In this document: piece after piece, positions 9,353 through 18,169 of the stretch | Position numbering within the stretch: position 1 is the first letter of the stretch | Layout of the letters: every line of letters starts with the position of its first letter | Assembly (NCBI GenBank): GCA_026414605.1 | Contig: JAOAIP010000056.1 | Coordinates: 1 to 52,732, forward strand | From: Bacteroidia bacterium | GTDB lineage: Bacteria; Bacteroidota; Bacteroidia; B-17B0; Aurantibacillaceae | Direction of reading: 5' to 3' | DNA length: 52,732 nucleotides | The notes under the pieces: model-generated | Seen by the model: the letters and a program-made list of their open reading frames with translations, nothing else | The model's database searches: none | What the model was told of the DNA's origin: nothing | Program-made: the position numbers and the translations under genes

Positions 9353-10012
9353 ATGAAATTTCATAAAGAAGGATATCCAAGTTTGATAATCGTATTAATG
9401 ATAGATGTGATTTTAGTACTTATAGCACATCAATTAAAAGCATACCCAATCATTTATTATGGTTTATGGTTAGTTGCTATATTTTTGTTGATAATTATAC
9501 TACAATTTTTTAGAAGCCCTCAAAGAAAATGGACAAAGAATCCTAATGCCATTATTGCTCCTGCAGATGGAAAAGTAGTGGTGATTGAGAAAACCTATGA
9601 ATCCGAATATCTTCGTACTGAATGTTGGCAAATCAGTATTTTTATGTCTCCTATTAATGTGCATGTAAATAGATATCCAATAGATGGAAAAGTCATTTAT
9701 TACAAATATCATCCTGGAAAAAAATTAGTGGCTTGGCATCCTAAATCAAGCACTGAAAATGAAAGGACGACCGTGGTTATAGAACATTCTAATGGTCAAA
9801 AAATTTTAGTAAGACAAATAGCAGGATTATTAGCAAGAAGAATTGTTTGTTATGCTAAAGAAAACACACAAGCCATTCAATCCGAAGAAATGGGCTTTAT
9901 TAAGTTTGGTTCAAGAGTAGATGTTTTTATACCCCTTCATTCAGAAATAAATGTGCAGATGAATCAAGTAGTTAAAGGGGGTATTAGTATAATTGCAAAA
10001 TGGAATGTATGA
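9353..10012 (+). CDS. psd: Phosphatidylserine decarboxylase family protein
   Basis: Pyruvoyl enzyme making phosphatidylethanolamine from phosphatidylserine at the inner membrane. The 219-residue length is that of the short bacterial/archaeal type. Two hydrophobic segments lie near the N-terminus (about 9-27 and 35-52), then IIAPADGKVV, FMSPINVHVNRYPIDG and YHPGKKLVAWHPKSSTENER. The FGS motif in MGFIKFGSRVD is the expected self-cleavage site, where Ser becomes the pyruvoyl group. Its TGA stop overlaps the next ATG (ATGA, 10009-10012), so the two genes are probably translationally coupled. Confidence 0.92.
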   Translation: MKFHKEGYPSLIIVLMIDVILVLIAHQLKAYPIIYYGLWLVAIFLLIIILQFFRSPQRKWTKNPNAIIAPADGKVVVIEKTYESEYLRTECWQISIFMSPINVHVNRYPIDGKVIYYKYHPGKKLVAWHPKSSTENERTTVVIEHSNGQKILVRQIAGLLARRIVCYAKENTQAIQSEEMGFIKFGSRVDVFIPLHSEINVQMNQVVKGGISIIAKWNV

Positions 10013-11130
10013 GTAAGAAAAAAGTTTTAATCGTTGTAGGAACACGACCTAATTTTATTAAGGTTACACAATTTAAAAAAGTTGCCCAAAACTATCCCAA
10101 ATTAGATATTCGTATTGTTCATACTTCACAACATTTTAGCGATGAGATGTCAAGATTATTTTTTGAAGAATTAGATTTACAACCTGATTATTTTTTGAAT
10201 TTACCTGAAAAACTTTCACCCGTGCCTCAAATGGCTGAAATAATGAAGGGCTTACACGATTTAATAACTATTACTTTTAAGCCCGATTTGATGATGGTTG
10301 TTGGGGATGTAAATTCAACATTAGCAGGGGCATTAGTGGCTAATAAAATGAATATTCCTTTAGCCCATTTAGAAAGCGGATTAAGAAGTTTTGACAATAC
10401 AATGCCCGAAGAACACAATAGAATTTTAACAGATAAATTAGCACATTATTTATTTGTTACAGAAGAAGATGCTTTGAATAACTTGAAGTACGAAGGTATT
10501 AAAGAAGATAAAATTTTCTTTGTAGGTAATACTATGATTGATACATTAGTGGCTTATAGAGATAAAATTCATCAATCAAATATATTGAAAGAGTTGAATA
10601 TCGCACCAAAAACTTATGCTTTAATTACTCTTCATCGTCCTAATAATGTAGACACAAAAGAAGGATTAGAAAAAATTATTTCATTCTTAAAATTATTAGA
10701 TATCCGTTTTTCAAATTCTATTAAATATTTTGTATTTCCTATACATCCTCGTACTGAAAATAATTTTAAGCATTTTCAACTTTGGGAAAGTTTAATGAAC
10801 ATTCCATCTTTGATATTGACCAAGCCACAATCCTACTTGAATTTTCAAAAACTCTTGATGGAATCCATTTTAGTTATTACTGATAGTGGTGGAGTACAAG
10901 AAGAAACTACTTATTTAAATATTCCTTGCATCACTTTACGACCAAGCACCGAGCGTCCTATAACCTTATGGAAGGGAAGTAACATCTTATTGGAATTTGA
11001 TGAAAACAATATTGCTAATCACATCCATTATCTATTAAATACAACAGACAAGCCATCTTCAATTCCACCGCTTTGGGATGGAAAAGCCACAGAAAGAGTG
11101 GTTGCAGTACTAAATGATTTATTAAAGTGA
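10009..11130 (+). CDS. Second UDP-N-acetylglucosamine 2-epimerase paralogue
   Basis: A 373-residue WecB-type enzyme, clearly diverged from the copy at 8189. Motifs: VVGTRPNFIK, HTSQHFSDEM, VVGDVNSTLAG (Asp100), HLESGLRS (Glu122), MPEEHNR (134-135), TLHRPNNVD, FPIHPRT and TDSGGVQEETTYLNIPC. All catalytic positions known for the family look intact. The frame also offers an ATG at 10000, but the ATG at 10009 gives the usual N-terminus and makes the ATGA overlap with psd. It may act on the same sugar nucleotide in another pathway or on a related one; the sequence does not decide this. Confidence 0.88.
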   Translation: MSKKKVLIVVGTRPNFIKVTQFKKVAQNYPKLDIRIVHTSQHFSDEMSRLFFEELDLQPDYFLNLPEKLSPVPQMAEIMKGLHDLITITFKPDLMMVVGDVNSTLAGALVANKMNIPLAHLESGLRSFDNTMPEEHNRILTDKLAHYLFVTEEDALNNLKYEGIKEDKIFFVGNTMIDTLVAYRDKIHQSNILKELNIAPKTYALITLHRPNNVDTKEGLEKIISFLKLLDIRFSNSIKYFVFPIHPRTENNFKHFQLWESLMNIPSLILTKPQSYLNFQKLLMESILVITDSGGVQEETTYLNIPCITLRPSTERPITLWKGSNILLEFDENNIANHIHYLLNTTDKPSSIPPLWDGKATERVVAVLNDLLK

Positions 11131-11214
11131 TTGTTTTTTTGAAAAAAGAATAATTATTTTATTTTGTTTATTACTTATAATTAAAAAAAATATAGCCCGT
11201 TAATAAAAAAAAAT

Positions 11215-11246
11215 TTGGTTTATCCGAATTATTTTTCTTATTTTTG
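11215..11246 (+). promoter_or_regulatory. Promoter of the adhesin-porP/sprF operon
   Basis: TTG at 11215-11217, then 21 bases, then an exact -7 box TATTTTTG at 11239-11246, 17 bases before the ATG. This is the best complete Bacteroidota promoter in the window. Confidence 0.65.
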
Positions 11247-11263
11247 CCTAAAATTTTAGTTGT

Positions 11264-14143
11264 ATGAAAAAGATTTTTAATATAATTTTTGGTGGATCTT
11301 TGTTATGTTTAACTGCTTTTGCACAAAACAATGCGCTTGTACTTAATGGTGGTTTCATCATTATGAATGGTGGTACCTCTGCTAATCCAACTTATTTGGT
11401 AATAAATCAAAACCAAACTACAGGAATTATTCGTCCTGGGGGTGGACATATTCATTCTGAAAACCAATATAATTACGTGGAGTGGGTTACTTCTACAACC
11501 ACAGGTTCTTATGTTATTCCATTTGGTGTAGGAGGAAATGCAGCCGATTATATTCCCCTTGGATTTAATAAAACCAATGCATCTAATTTAACACTTACTG
11601 TATCTACTTATTCTACCAATGCTGCCAATGCTCCAATGCCAGGTGCTTCTACCAGTAATGGAGGTGCTGTAGCGGCAGTTTCTGCTATTCCCCAGTCGGC
11701 AGATGCTATTGATAGATATTGGGACATCAAAACCAATGTAGCAGTGAATGCGGATATTACTTTTTCTTACAGAGGTATTGAAAATACCATTGCAGGAGGT
11801 GGACCTTGTGCTACGGATACTATTAAAGCACAAAACTGGAATGGAGGAGCATGGAATCCATTAAAAGGACCTGGAAATACTGGCGTTACAATGAATATTG
11901 GGGTTGTAGGCCCTATTCCTGCTTGGACTTCTTATGGACAATTTGTACTAGCCCGCGCTCCACTTACACCTACCATCACTACGAGCAGTTCTGTATTAAA
12001 TTGTACTAACACAAGCATTAGCGCTACTGTCACTGCAACTGGCGGTGCTGGTCCTTATTCTTATACTTGGATGCCTTCGGGTGGAAATAGTTCTGTGGCA
12101 GTTATCACCTCTCCTGCAAATTATACTTTAACCATTGCAGGAAGTAATGGATGTACTACTAATAGTGTATTATCTATTACACAAAATACTGCTACACCAA
12201 ACGTTACCGCGGGACCGAATCAAACTATAACTTGTTCTTCCAGTTCTGTAAATATAACTGCAACTTCCTCTCCAAGTACGGGGGTTACTGTAAATTGGTT
12301 GGGAGGTGTATGTGGTTCAACAAATACATTCACCACACAAGCATGTGCTCCTGGAAATTATACTATAGAAGTTACAGACAATACAAACGGTTGTATGGGA
12401 ACAGCAATTGTTAATGTTGCTGCCGATAGTAATGTTCCTAATGTTACCGCTTCGACAGGGACTATTACATGTTCTAATCCTACTACTCAAGTAGTGGCTA
12501 CTACTACTTCATCACCTGTATCTTATGCTTGGTCAGGAACAGGAATTGTGGGTCCTACAAATACACCTACAATTGTTGTTAATCAAGGAAATACTTATAC
12601 TTTAGTTGTAACAAATACTTCAAATGGTTGTTCATCTACTATCACTGCGGCAGTACCCAGTGATACAAATGCACCATCTGTAAGTTTAAGTACTAATTCT
12701 GCAACATTATCATGTTCTTCACCTACAATTCAAATAGACGCTACATCAACGGCTTCAAGTTACACTTGGACAACATCAGGAGGTACTATCGTTGGACCTT
12801 CTAATACGGCTACTTTAATTGCGGGATCTGCAGGTGTTTATTCTTTAACGGTAACAGGTGCAAATGGCTGTACTGCTATTACAACTGCCACTGTATCAGG
12901 AAACTCAAATGCTCCGCAAGTAACTCTTTCTGCTAACTCTGCCACTTTAACTTGTGCTAATTCTTCTGTAACAATCAATGCTACAGTACCCGCCACTTTA
13001 ACTTCTGCATCTTATTCGTGGAGTCCATCTTCAGGTATTAGCAGTGGGGCTAACTCTTCTACTGCTACTTTTACCTCAAGTGGTGCATATACATTAACAG
13101 TTACAGACACCAATAATGGTTGTTCAACTTCTACATTAGTAAATATCGCCTCTGATCAAAATCCTCCTGCCGTATCTTTAAGTGCTTCTAATCCAAGTAT
13201 CAGTTGTACAAATGGTACTGTGGATATTTCAGTAACTCCGGCTAATAGCACAGATACTTATTTATGGAATGGGTCTGGTGCATTTACGGGCCAAGGTACA
13301 GCCACTATCTCTACAACAAATAGCGGAACTTATCAAGTAGTTGTTACAAATACAGTAAATGGCTGCTCTACAACGCAGACCATCAATGTAGGATTTAATA
13401 ATAATTTTACTGTAAGTATAGCAGGGAATACTCTAATTTGTCAAGGAGATACAATAAAACTCAATGCTAATGGAGCAACTAATTATAACTGGGCAGATGC
13501 AGCTGGCAACACATATACAACAAGTTCAATTATGATCCCGGCAACGGCGAATACTCAATTTACATTAACCGCTTCAACAGGTGCTTGCAATACAACAACT
13601 ATTATTGGTGTAAATGTAAGTCCTCAAATTTCTGTTAGTGTTACGGCTATTCCAAATAATTCTATTAACATAGGTGATCAAGTTACATTGAATGCAACCG
13701 GTGCAAGTGCATATACTTGGACACCTATCACAGGATTGGATAATCCTAATTCGCCAAATCCTAAAGCAAGCCCAAATACAACTACCGATTATTGCGTGTT
13801 TGGTATAAACTCTAACGGAGTATGTAAAGATACGGCATGTTTAAGAATTTATGTGGATACAAGATGTCCTGAGATATTTGTTCCAAATGTATTTTCACCA
13901 AATGGAGATGGCAATAATGATGAATTAGTCATCTATGGAACAAAATGTGTGAAAGAATTTAAGTTAGTGATATTTGATAGATGGGGTGAAAAAGTATTTG
14001 AGACCGACGATATTAATGGTAAATGGAATGGCACCTATAATGGAAAAGATATGAATGGAGCAACTTTTGTATATTACATCAAAGGTTTATATAAAGATGA
14101 TAGGCCAATTGACTTGAAAGGAAATATTACAATTGTAAAATAA
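11264..14143 (+). CDS. SprB-like repeat adhesin with T9SS type B sorting domain
   Basis: Surface protein of 959 residues. A signal peptide covers residues 1-21 (ending TAFAQ). About residues 22-235 form an N-terminal beta-rich domain. Six tandem Ig/PKD-like units of about 80 residues follow (roughly 240-710), each opening with a Cys after a beta-strand (TITCS, TLSCS, TLTCA) and closing with NGC, so each probably holds a disulphide. Two more diverged units precede the end. The last ~90 residues are the type B (CHU_C) sorting domain: PNVFSPNGDGNNDELVIYG, then FDRWGEKVFE, then GTYNGKDMNGATFVYYIKG. Type B cargo such as SprB needs T9SS and a PorP/SprF partner, encoded 33 bases downstream. Role in adhesion or gliding is inferred. 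Confidence 0.88.
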   Translation: MKKIFNIIFGGSLLCLTAFAQNNALVLNGGFIIMNGGTSANPTYLVINQNQTTGIIRPGGGHIHSENQYNYVEWVTSTTTGSYVIPFGVGGNAADYIPLGFNKTNASNLTLTVSTYSTNAANAPMPGASTSNGGAVAAVSAIPQSADAIDRYWDIKTNVAVNADITFSYRGIENTIAGGGPCATDTIKAQNWNGGAWNPLKGPGNTGVTMNIGVVGPIPAWTSYGQFVLARAPLTPTITTSSSVLNCTNTSISATVTATGGAGPYSYTWMPSGGNSSVAVITSPANYTLTIAGSNGCTTNSVLSITQNTATPNVTAGPNQTITCSSSSVNITATSSPSTGVTVNWLGGVCGSTNTFTTQACAPGNYTIEVTDNTNGCMGTAIVNVAADSNVPNVTASTGTITCSNPTTQVVATTTSSPVSYAWSGTGIVGPTNTPTIVVNQGNTYTLVVTNTSNGCSSTITAAVPSDTNAPSVSLSTNSATLSCSSPTIQIDATSTASSYTWTTSGGTIVGPSNTATLIAGSAGVYSLTVTGANGCTAITTATVSGNSNAPQVTLSANSATLTCANSSVTINATVPATLTSASYSWSPSSGISSGANSSTATFTSSGAYTLTVTDTNNGCSTSTLVNIASDQNPPAVSLSASNPSISCTNGTVDISVTPANSTDTYLWNGSGAFTGQGTATISTTNSGTYQVVVTNTVNGCSTTQTINVGFNNNFTVSIAGNTLICQGDTIKLNANGATNYNWADAAGNTYTTSSIMIPATANTQFTLTASTGACNTTTIIGVNVSPQISVSVTAIPNNSINIGDQVTLNATGASAYTWTPITGLDNPNSPNPKASPNTTTDYCVFGINSNGVCKDTACLRIYVDTRCPEIFVPNVFSPNGDGNNDELVIYGTKCVKEFKLVIFDRWGEKVFETDDINGKWNGTYNGKDMNGATFVYYIKGLYKDDRPIDLKGNITIVK
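11975..13400 (+). repeat. Six tandem Cys-bounded ~80-residue units in the adhesin
   Basis: The opening Cys codons lie at 12002, 12233, 12470, 12713, 12953 and 13205, giving spacings of 77, 79, 81, 80 and 84 residues. Each unit ends with an NGC motif. DNA identity between units is low, so these are old duplications kept as protein repeats. Confidence 0.8.
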
Positions 14144-14176
14144 ATTACTTAGCAAAAATCATTAAAAAATAAAGTT

Positions 14177-15211
14177 ATGAAAACAAAAAAATTATCTGTA
14201 ATAATAGCATCAGTGCTTGTTGCATCCATTATTTATACAAAAGCACAAGACATTCACTTTACACAAATCCAATACTTTCCATTGACGTTAAATCCTGCAA
14301 TGGCAGGTGCTAATTATGCAATATCAGGTAATTTAATTTACCGTAATCAATGGAAAGCAGTAGCATCTCCTTACAACACATTTGGCTTATCTGCGGATGG
14401 TAGAATTAAAAAAAGCCCGAAAGGACATTTCTTCGCAGGGGGAATAAAATTTTTCTCTGATAATAGTGGTGATTTAAGTTTAAAAACCAATGATGTAACT
14501 TTGAATGGGGCATACCATCTTCAAGTTCAAAAAGGACAATATTTGGGTGTAGGTATTTATGCAGGTATTATTCAAAAAAGCATTAACTTTAATAATGCAA
14601 GATGGGGAAGTCAGTACGACCAAGTGAATTTACAATACGATCCAAATAGACAAAGTAATGAAAGTTTTAGTTCAACGAGTTTTATTGTTCCAGATGCAGG
14701 TTTAGGATTTACATATACATATAAAACACAGGAGTCCTTTCGTAGTAAAAATGGACCTTTAATTAATTTTAATGTAGGTATTAGTGCATTTCACGTAAAT
14801 ATGCCTGCGAATACATTTATTACAAAAGATAAAACTTACATACGTTATGTGGCATTTGGTAATGGAGATATTGGTATTGGAAAATCCAATTTTGCTGTAA
14901 GTCCTTTGATTGTGTTTCAATTGCAGGGACCTACTAAAGAATTATTGGCGGGATTGTATGGTAAGTACATTTTTGCAAAAGAGAAGGGACAAAGTGGCGG
15001 TTCAGTAGCCATTGGCAGTATTTATAGAAATAAAGACGCTGTAACTACAAATATCGTACTTGAATATGATAGTTATACAATAGGGTTTAGTTATGATATT
15101 AACATCTCTCAATTAAAAACTATTAGTAGAGGAAAAGGTGCTATGGAAGTATTTTTAAGATATGTATTGCCAAGTCCTTATGGTCCTGGTTCTAGTAAAT
15201 CAAGAATTTAG
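14177..15211 (+). CDS. PorP/SprF family type IX secretion membrane protein
   Basis: Outer-membrane beta-barrel protein of 344 residues that assists export or anchoring of type B cargo. A signal peptide covers about residues 1-23. The family signature follows at once: DIHFTQIQYFPLTLNPAMAG, then YRNQWKAVASPYNTFGLSADGRI, GGIKFFSDNSGD and LQVQKGQYLGVGIYAG. The remainder alternates short amphipathic strands with glycines and ends in RYVLPSPYG. It lies 33 bases after the type B adhesin, the classic cargo-partner arrangement (as in sprB-sprF of Flavobacterium). It is most likely the dedicated partner of that adhesin rather than the core PorP, which is usually encoded near porK-porN. Confidence 0.92.
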   Translation: MKTKKLSVIIASVLVASIIYTKAQDIHFTQIQYFPLTLNPAMAGANYAISGNLIYRNQWKAVASPYNTFGLSADGRIKKSPKGHFFAGGIKFFSDNSGDLSLKTNDVTLNGAYHLQVQKGQYLGVGIYAGIIQKSINFNNARWGSQYDQVNLQYDPNRQSNESFSSTSFIVPDAGLGFTYTYKTQESFRSKNGPLINFNVGISAFHVNMPANTFITKDKTYIRYVAFGNGDIGIGKSNFAVSPLIVFQLQGPTKELLAGLYGKYIFAKEKGQSGGSVAIGSIYRNKDAVTTNIVLEYDSYTIGFSYDINISQLKTISRGKGAMEVFLRYVLPSPYGPGSSKSRI

Positions 15212-15234
15212 TTTATAGTGAACGGAATGCAAAA

Positions 15235-15735
15235 ATGTTGAAAGTAGTAGAAGCAGACGAAAAAGATATTCCTGTTATCCAACAATTAGCAAATGAAATT
15301 TGGTGGAAGCATTATCCACCAATCATAGGTTTTAAGCAAGTCCAATATATGTTGGATAAATTTTATTCTACATCAAGTATTTTGGACCAAATGAAAAATC
15401 AAAATCGTCATTTCTTTTTAATTCAACTAAATAACAAGAATGTAGGTTTTGTATCCATTTCTGAAGAAAATAAAAAGAAAAAAAGATTTTTTATTCATAA
15501 ATTTTACATACTTTCAAATAAGGCAAATAAAGGAATTGGAACAAAAGTGTTTAAGAAATTACTTTCTATTTTTAATCCTAAAGAAGTGCGATTGACTGTG
15601 AATAGACAAAACTACAAAGCCATTAATTTTTACTTTAAGAATAAATTTGTTATTGAAAAAGTTGCTGATTTTGATATCGGCAATGGTTTTTATATGAATG
15701 ATTTTGTAATGGTTTGGAAAAAAGAGAAAAAATAA
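15235..15735 (+). CDS. GNAT family N-acetyltransferase
   Basis: Predicted acetyl-CoA-dependent acetyltransferase of 166 residues. It begins with KVVEADEKDIPVIQQLANEIWWKHYPPIIG, and the acetyl-CoA-binding turn is NKANKGIGTKVF (about residues 98-109). LTVNRQNYKAINFYFKNKF follows, the normal motif B region with N-x-A-x-x-x-Y. The length is typical. It starts 23 bases after the PorP/SprF gene on the same strand and probably shares its transcript, but a functional link is not evident. Substrate unknown. Confidence 0.85.
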   Translation: MLKVVEADEKDIPVIQQLANEIWWKHYPPIIGFKQVQYMLDKFYSTSSILDQMKNQNRHFFLIQLNNKNVGFVSISEENKKKKRFFIHKFYILSNKANKGIGTKVFKKLLSIFNPKEVRLTVNRQNYKAINFYFKNKFVIEKVADFDIGNGFYMNDFVMVWKKEKK

Positions 15736-15746
15736 TAACTGTTTAT

Positions 15747-16007
15747 TTAAGGCAATTTTTCTTTAATTTCATCCAAAGATAATGGGATTAAAACAAATTT
15801 GTGCTTAGACGTTTTTCCCCCTTTGATTTCAATAGATTGAACATCAATATGAAGTTGTTTGGATAGATATTCTTTCAAATAGTTATTGGCTTTATTATTT
15901 TCAGGAGGGGCAGGAATATCCACTTTTAAAATATCTTTATCCAGCCACTGATAACGAATTTGCCGTGCATTTGGCTTTACAAAAATTTTTAATAATGTAG
16001 ATGCCAT
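15747..16007 (-). CDS. DUF167 family protein (YggU-like)
   Basis: Small protein of 86 residues with the DUF167 pattern: IFVKPNARQ near the start, VDIPAPPENNKANNYLKEYLSKQL in the middle, and IEIKGGKTSKHKFVLI. The family fold is known but no biochemical role is settled. It starts one base after the comB stop, so the two genes form one unit. It converges with the GNAT gene, with only 11 bases between the stops. Confidence 0.88.
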   Translation of the reverse strand: MASTLLKIFVKPNARQIRYQWLDKDILKVDIPAPPENNKANNYLKEYLSKQLHIDVQSIEIKGGKTSKHKFVLIPLSLDEIKEKLP

Positions 16008-16008
16008 T

Positions 16009-16728
16009 TTATCCTAAAATAATTTTATCATTTACAAGTTTAGGTACAATAGGGTATTTATTGATAGTTAAACAAAAGTCAATATCTGCTTCTAAATTCA
16101 AATTTTCTAAGCGTTTTTTGTGAGAAGCCATATTTAAGAATTCTTTGAGTTTTCGCCGAGACCTATCAAAAGTTAAATATCCAAGTAAAGCACTATCGGA
16201 ATCTAATTCATACTTTTTAGTAGAGTATAAATAATGTGTAAGAGAACCTGCAAATACAAAATCTTCTAAATTGAATTTATTTTTCCATCCTGCACAAAGC
16301 AAAACAAGGTCTTTATTTTGTTGTAAAATATAATCTGCCACCGCATTGAGATTCAAAAAAGACCCAATGATAATTTGTCCTTTATTTTTTGCTACCTGAA
16401 TGGCTTGTGTACCATTAGTTGTTGTAATTACGATATCTTTATTTTTTATTTTTTCTACATTGATAAAATCGAGTGGACTGTTTCCAAAATCAAATCCATC
16501 TATGGGAATGCCATTTTTTTCACCAGCAATAAGAAAACCATTGGCTTTTAATCGCCTTGCTTCATCAATAGAGGAAACAGGAATTACTGATTTTGCCCCA
16601 TTTGCAAGTGCCGTAACAATAGTAGATGTGGCTCTAAAAATATCAATTACTACAATGATATTGTCGTTTGTGGATATGTTGTAATATTCAAATTCTGCGG
16701 GAGTTAAAATGATATTTATCAAAGGCAT
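16009..16728 (-). CDS. comB: 2-phosphosulfolactate phosphatase family protein
   Basis: Mg-dependent acid phosphatase of the ComB family, 239 residues. Motifs: VVIDIFRATSTIVTALANGA near the N-terminus, LIAGEKNGIPIDGFDFGNSP, then ITTTNGTQAI. In methanogens ComB makes sulfolactate on the coenzyme M route; many bacteria without coenzyme M carry it too, where its substrate is uncertain. No other gene of sulfolactate or coenzyme M synthesis is nearby. The DUF167 gene follows one base later. A near-consensus box, TACATTTA, lies two bases before the ATG and would give a leaderless message if used. Confidence 0.88.
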   Translation of the reverse strand: MPLINIILTPAEFEYYNISTNDNIIVVIDIFRATSTIVTALANGAKSVIPVSSIDEARRLKANGFLIAGEKNGIPIDGFDFGNSPLDFINVEKIKNKDIVITTTNGTQAIQVAKNKGQIIIGSFLNLNAVADYILQQNKDLVLLCAGWKNKFNLEDFVFAGSLTHYLYSTKKYELDSDSALLGYLTFDRSRRKLKEFLNMASHKKRLENLNLEADIDFCLTINKYPIVPKLVNDKIILG

Positions 16729-16892
16729 ATTAAATGTAGATTCAGTTAATGTTAGAAAAATGATTATTTAAAATTTTATTTCAGTAGTATTAGCGTTCTA
16801 TTTCAAAACACTATTGAAAATTTACAGTAATCAAAAAATTAATAGCAAAGAATTTGACCTATATGTGGAAAAATTTTAATATCGTATCAAAA

Positions 16893-17999
16893 TCATTTTT
16901 TCAAGAAAGGAAGTGTTACCACTTTGGCTTTGATAGGTTTTTCACGAATAAGGATAAAAATTTCTGTATCGGGCTTTGAAAATTCAGTTTTTACATACCC
17001 CATTCCTATGGCTTTATTTAATGAAGGAGATTGAGTACCAGAAGTTACCTCACCGATGGTATTTCCATTGGCATCTACAATTGGATAATGTTGACGTGGA
17101 ATGCCTCTTTCAATCATTTCAAATCCAACAAGTTTTTTACTTACCCCTTTTTCTTTTTGTTGTAATAAAATATCTTTTGCAATAAAATCTTTGGTGAACT
17201 TGGTTATCCAAGATAAACCTGCTTCTATTGGTGTAGTGGTATCATTGATATCATTTCCATACAAGCAAAAACCCATTTCTAATCGTAATGTATCTCTGGC
17301 ACCAAGCCCACAAGGTTTTATTCCAAATTCTTTTCCTGCTTCTATGATAGCATCCCACATCTTTTCTGCATCTTTGTTCCATACATAAATTTCAAATCCG
17401 CCAGCCCCTGTATATCCAGTATTAGATATAATGACATCAGAAATTCCTGCCATTGTTCCTTTATCAAAATGATAATATGGTATTTTATCTAATGGGATAT
17501 TTGTCAGTTTTTGCAAAGTATGAATGGCTTTGGGACCTTGTACGGCTAATAAACTCATTTCATCGCTAATGTTTTGCATTTCGGCACCAAAGGTATTGTG
17601 TTGTTTTATCCAGTTCCAATCTTTTTCTATATTAGAGGCATTTACTACAAGATAGTATTCTGTTTCAGACCAACGATATACTAATAAATCATCTACAATC
17701 CCACCATCGTTGTTCGTCATACAAGAGTACTGTACTCTTTTATCTACTAATTTGGAAGCATCATTAGTGGTTACCAATTGAATTAAATCAAGTGCTTTAT
17801 TTCCCTTAATTACAAATTCTCCCATATGAGAAACATCAAAAATACCAACTGCATTTCTTACTGTGAGATGTTCATCATTTACACCCGAATAAGATACGGG
17901 CATTTCATAACCAGCAAATGGAACCATTTTAGCACCCAATTCAATGTGTTTATGGTAAAGGGCTGTTTTTTTTAAGGCAGATTTTTCAGTAATGTCCAT
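16893..17999 (-). CDS. gcvT: Glycine cleavage system T protein (aminomethyltransferase)
   Basis: Transfers the methylene group from aminomethyl-lipoyl GcvH to tetrahydrofolate, giving 5,10-methylene-THF and ammonia. The 368-residue length is standard. Typical segments: [42 protein letters not shown], the folate-binding region [15 protein letters not shown], then [23 protein letters not shown], and a C-terminal barrel with [20 protein letters not shown]. It stands alone here, with 164 bases before comB and divergent to gyrA; the other glycine-cleavage genes must lie elsewhere. Confidence 0.95.
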   Translation of the reverse strand: MDITEKSALKKTALYHKHIELGAKMVPFAGYEMPVSYSGVNDEHLTVRNAVGIFDVSHMGEFVIKGNKALDLIQLVTTNDASKLVDKRVQYSCMTNNDGGIVDDLLVYRWSETEYYLVVNASNIEKDWNWIKQHNTFGAEMQNISDEMSLLAVQGPKAIHTLQKLTNIPLDKIPYYHFDKGTMAGISDVIISNTGYTGAGGFEIYVWNKDAEKMWDAIIEAGKEFGIKPCGLGARDTLRLEMGFCLYGNDINDTTTPIEAGLSWITKFTKDFIAKDILLQQKEKGVSKKLVGFEMIERGIPRQHYPIVDANGNTIGEVTSGTQSPSLNKAIGMGYVKTEFSKPDTEIFILIREKPIKAKVVTLPFLKK

Positions 18000-18113
18000 A
18001 TATTAATTTTTGCTGCAAGGTACATAATTTTAAATAAACTATGCAAGTTCAACAACTTGTGGTTTTTCAATAAAACGTGGTTTTAATTTATTCATTCTGT
18101 CCTTATTTTTTCT

Positions 18114-18144
18114 TTGCTTTATTCCTTCTCTTTCTATACATTAG
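18114..18144 (+). promoter_or_regulatory. Candidate gyrA promoter
   Basis: TTG at 18114-18116, 20 bases, then TACATTAG at 18137-18144, one mismatch from the -7 consensus, 25 bases before the chosen ATG at 18170. Confidence 0.4.
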
Positions 18145-18169
18145 CCACTTAAAAAATAATATAAGATTT

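Noticed and set aside
12232-12414. 60-codon frame inside the adhesin
   Set aside because: Overlaps the repeat units in another frame and has no independent support.
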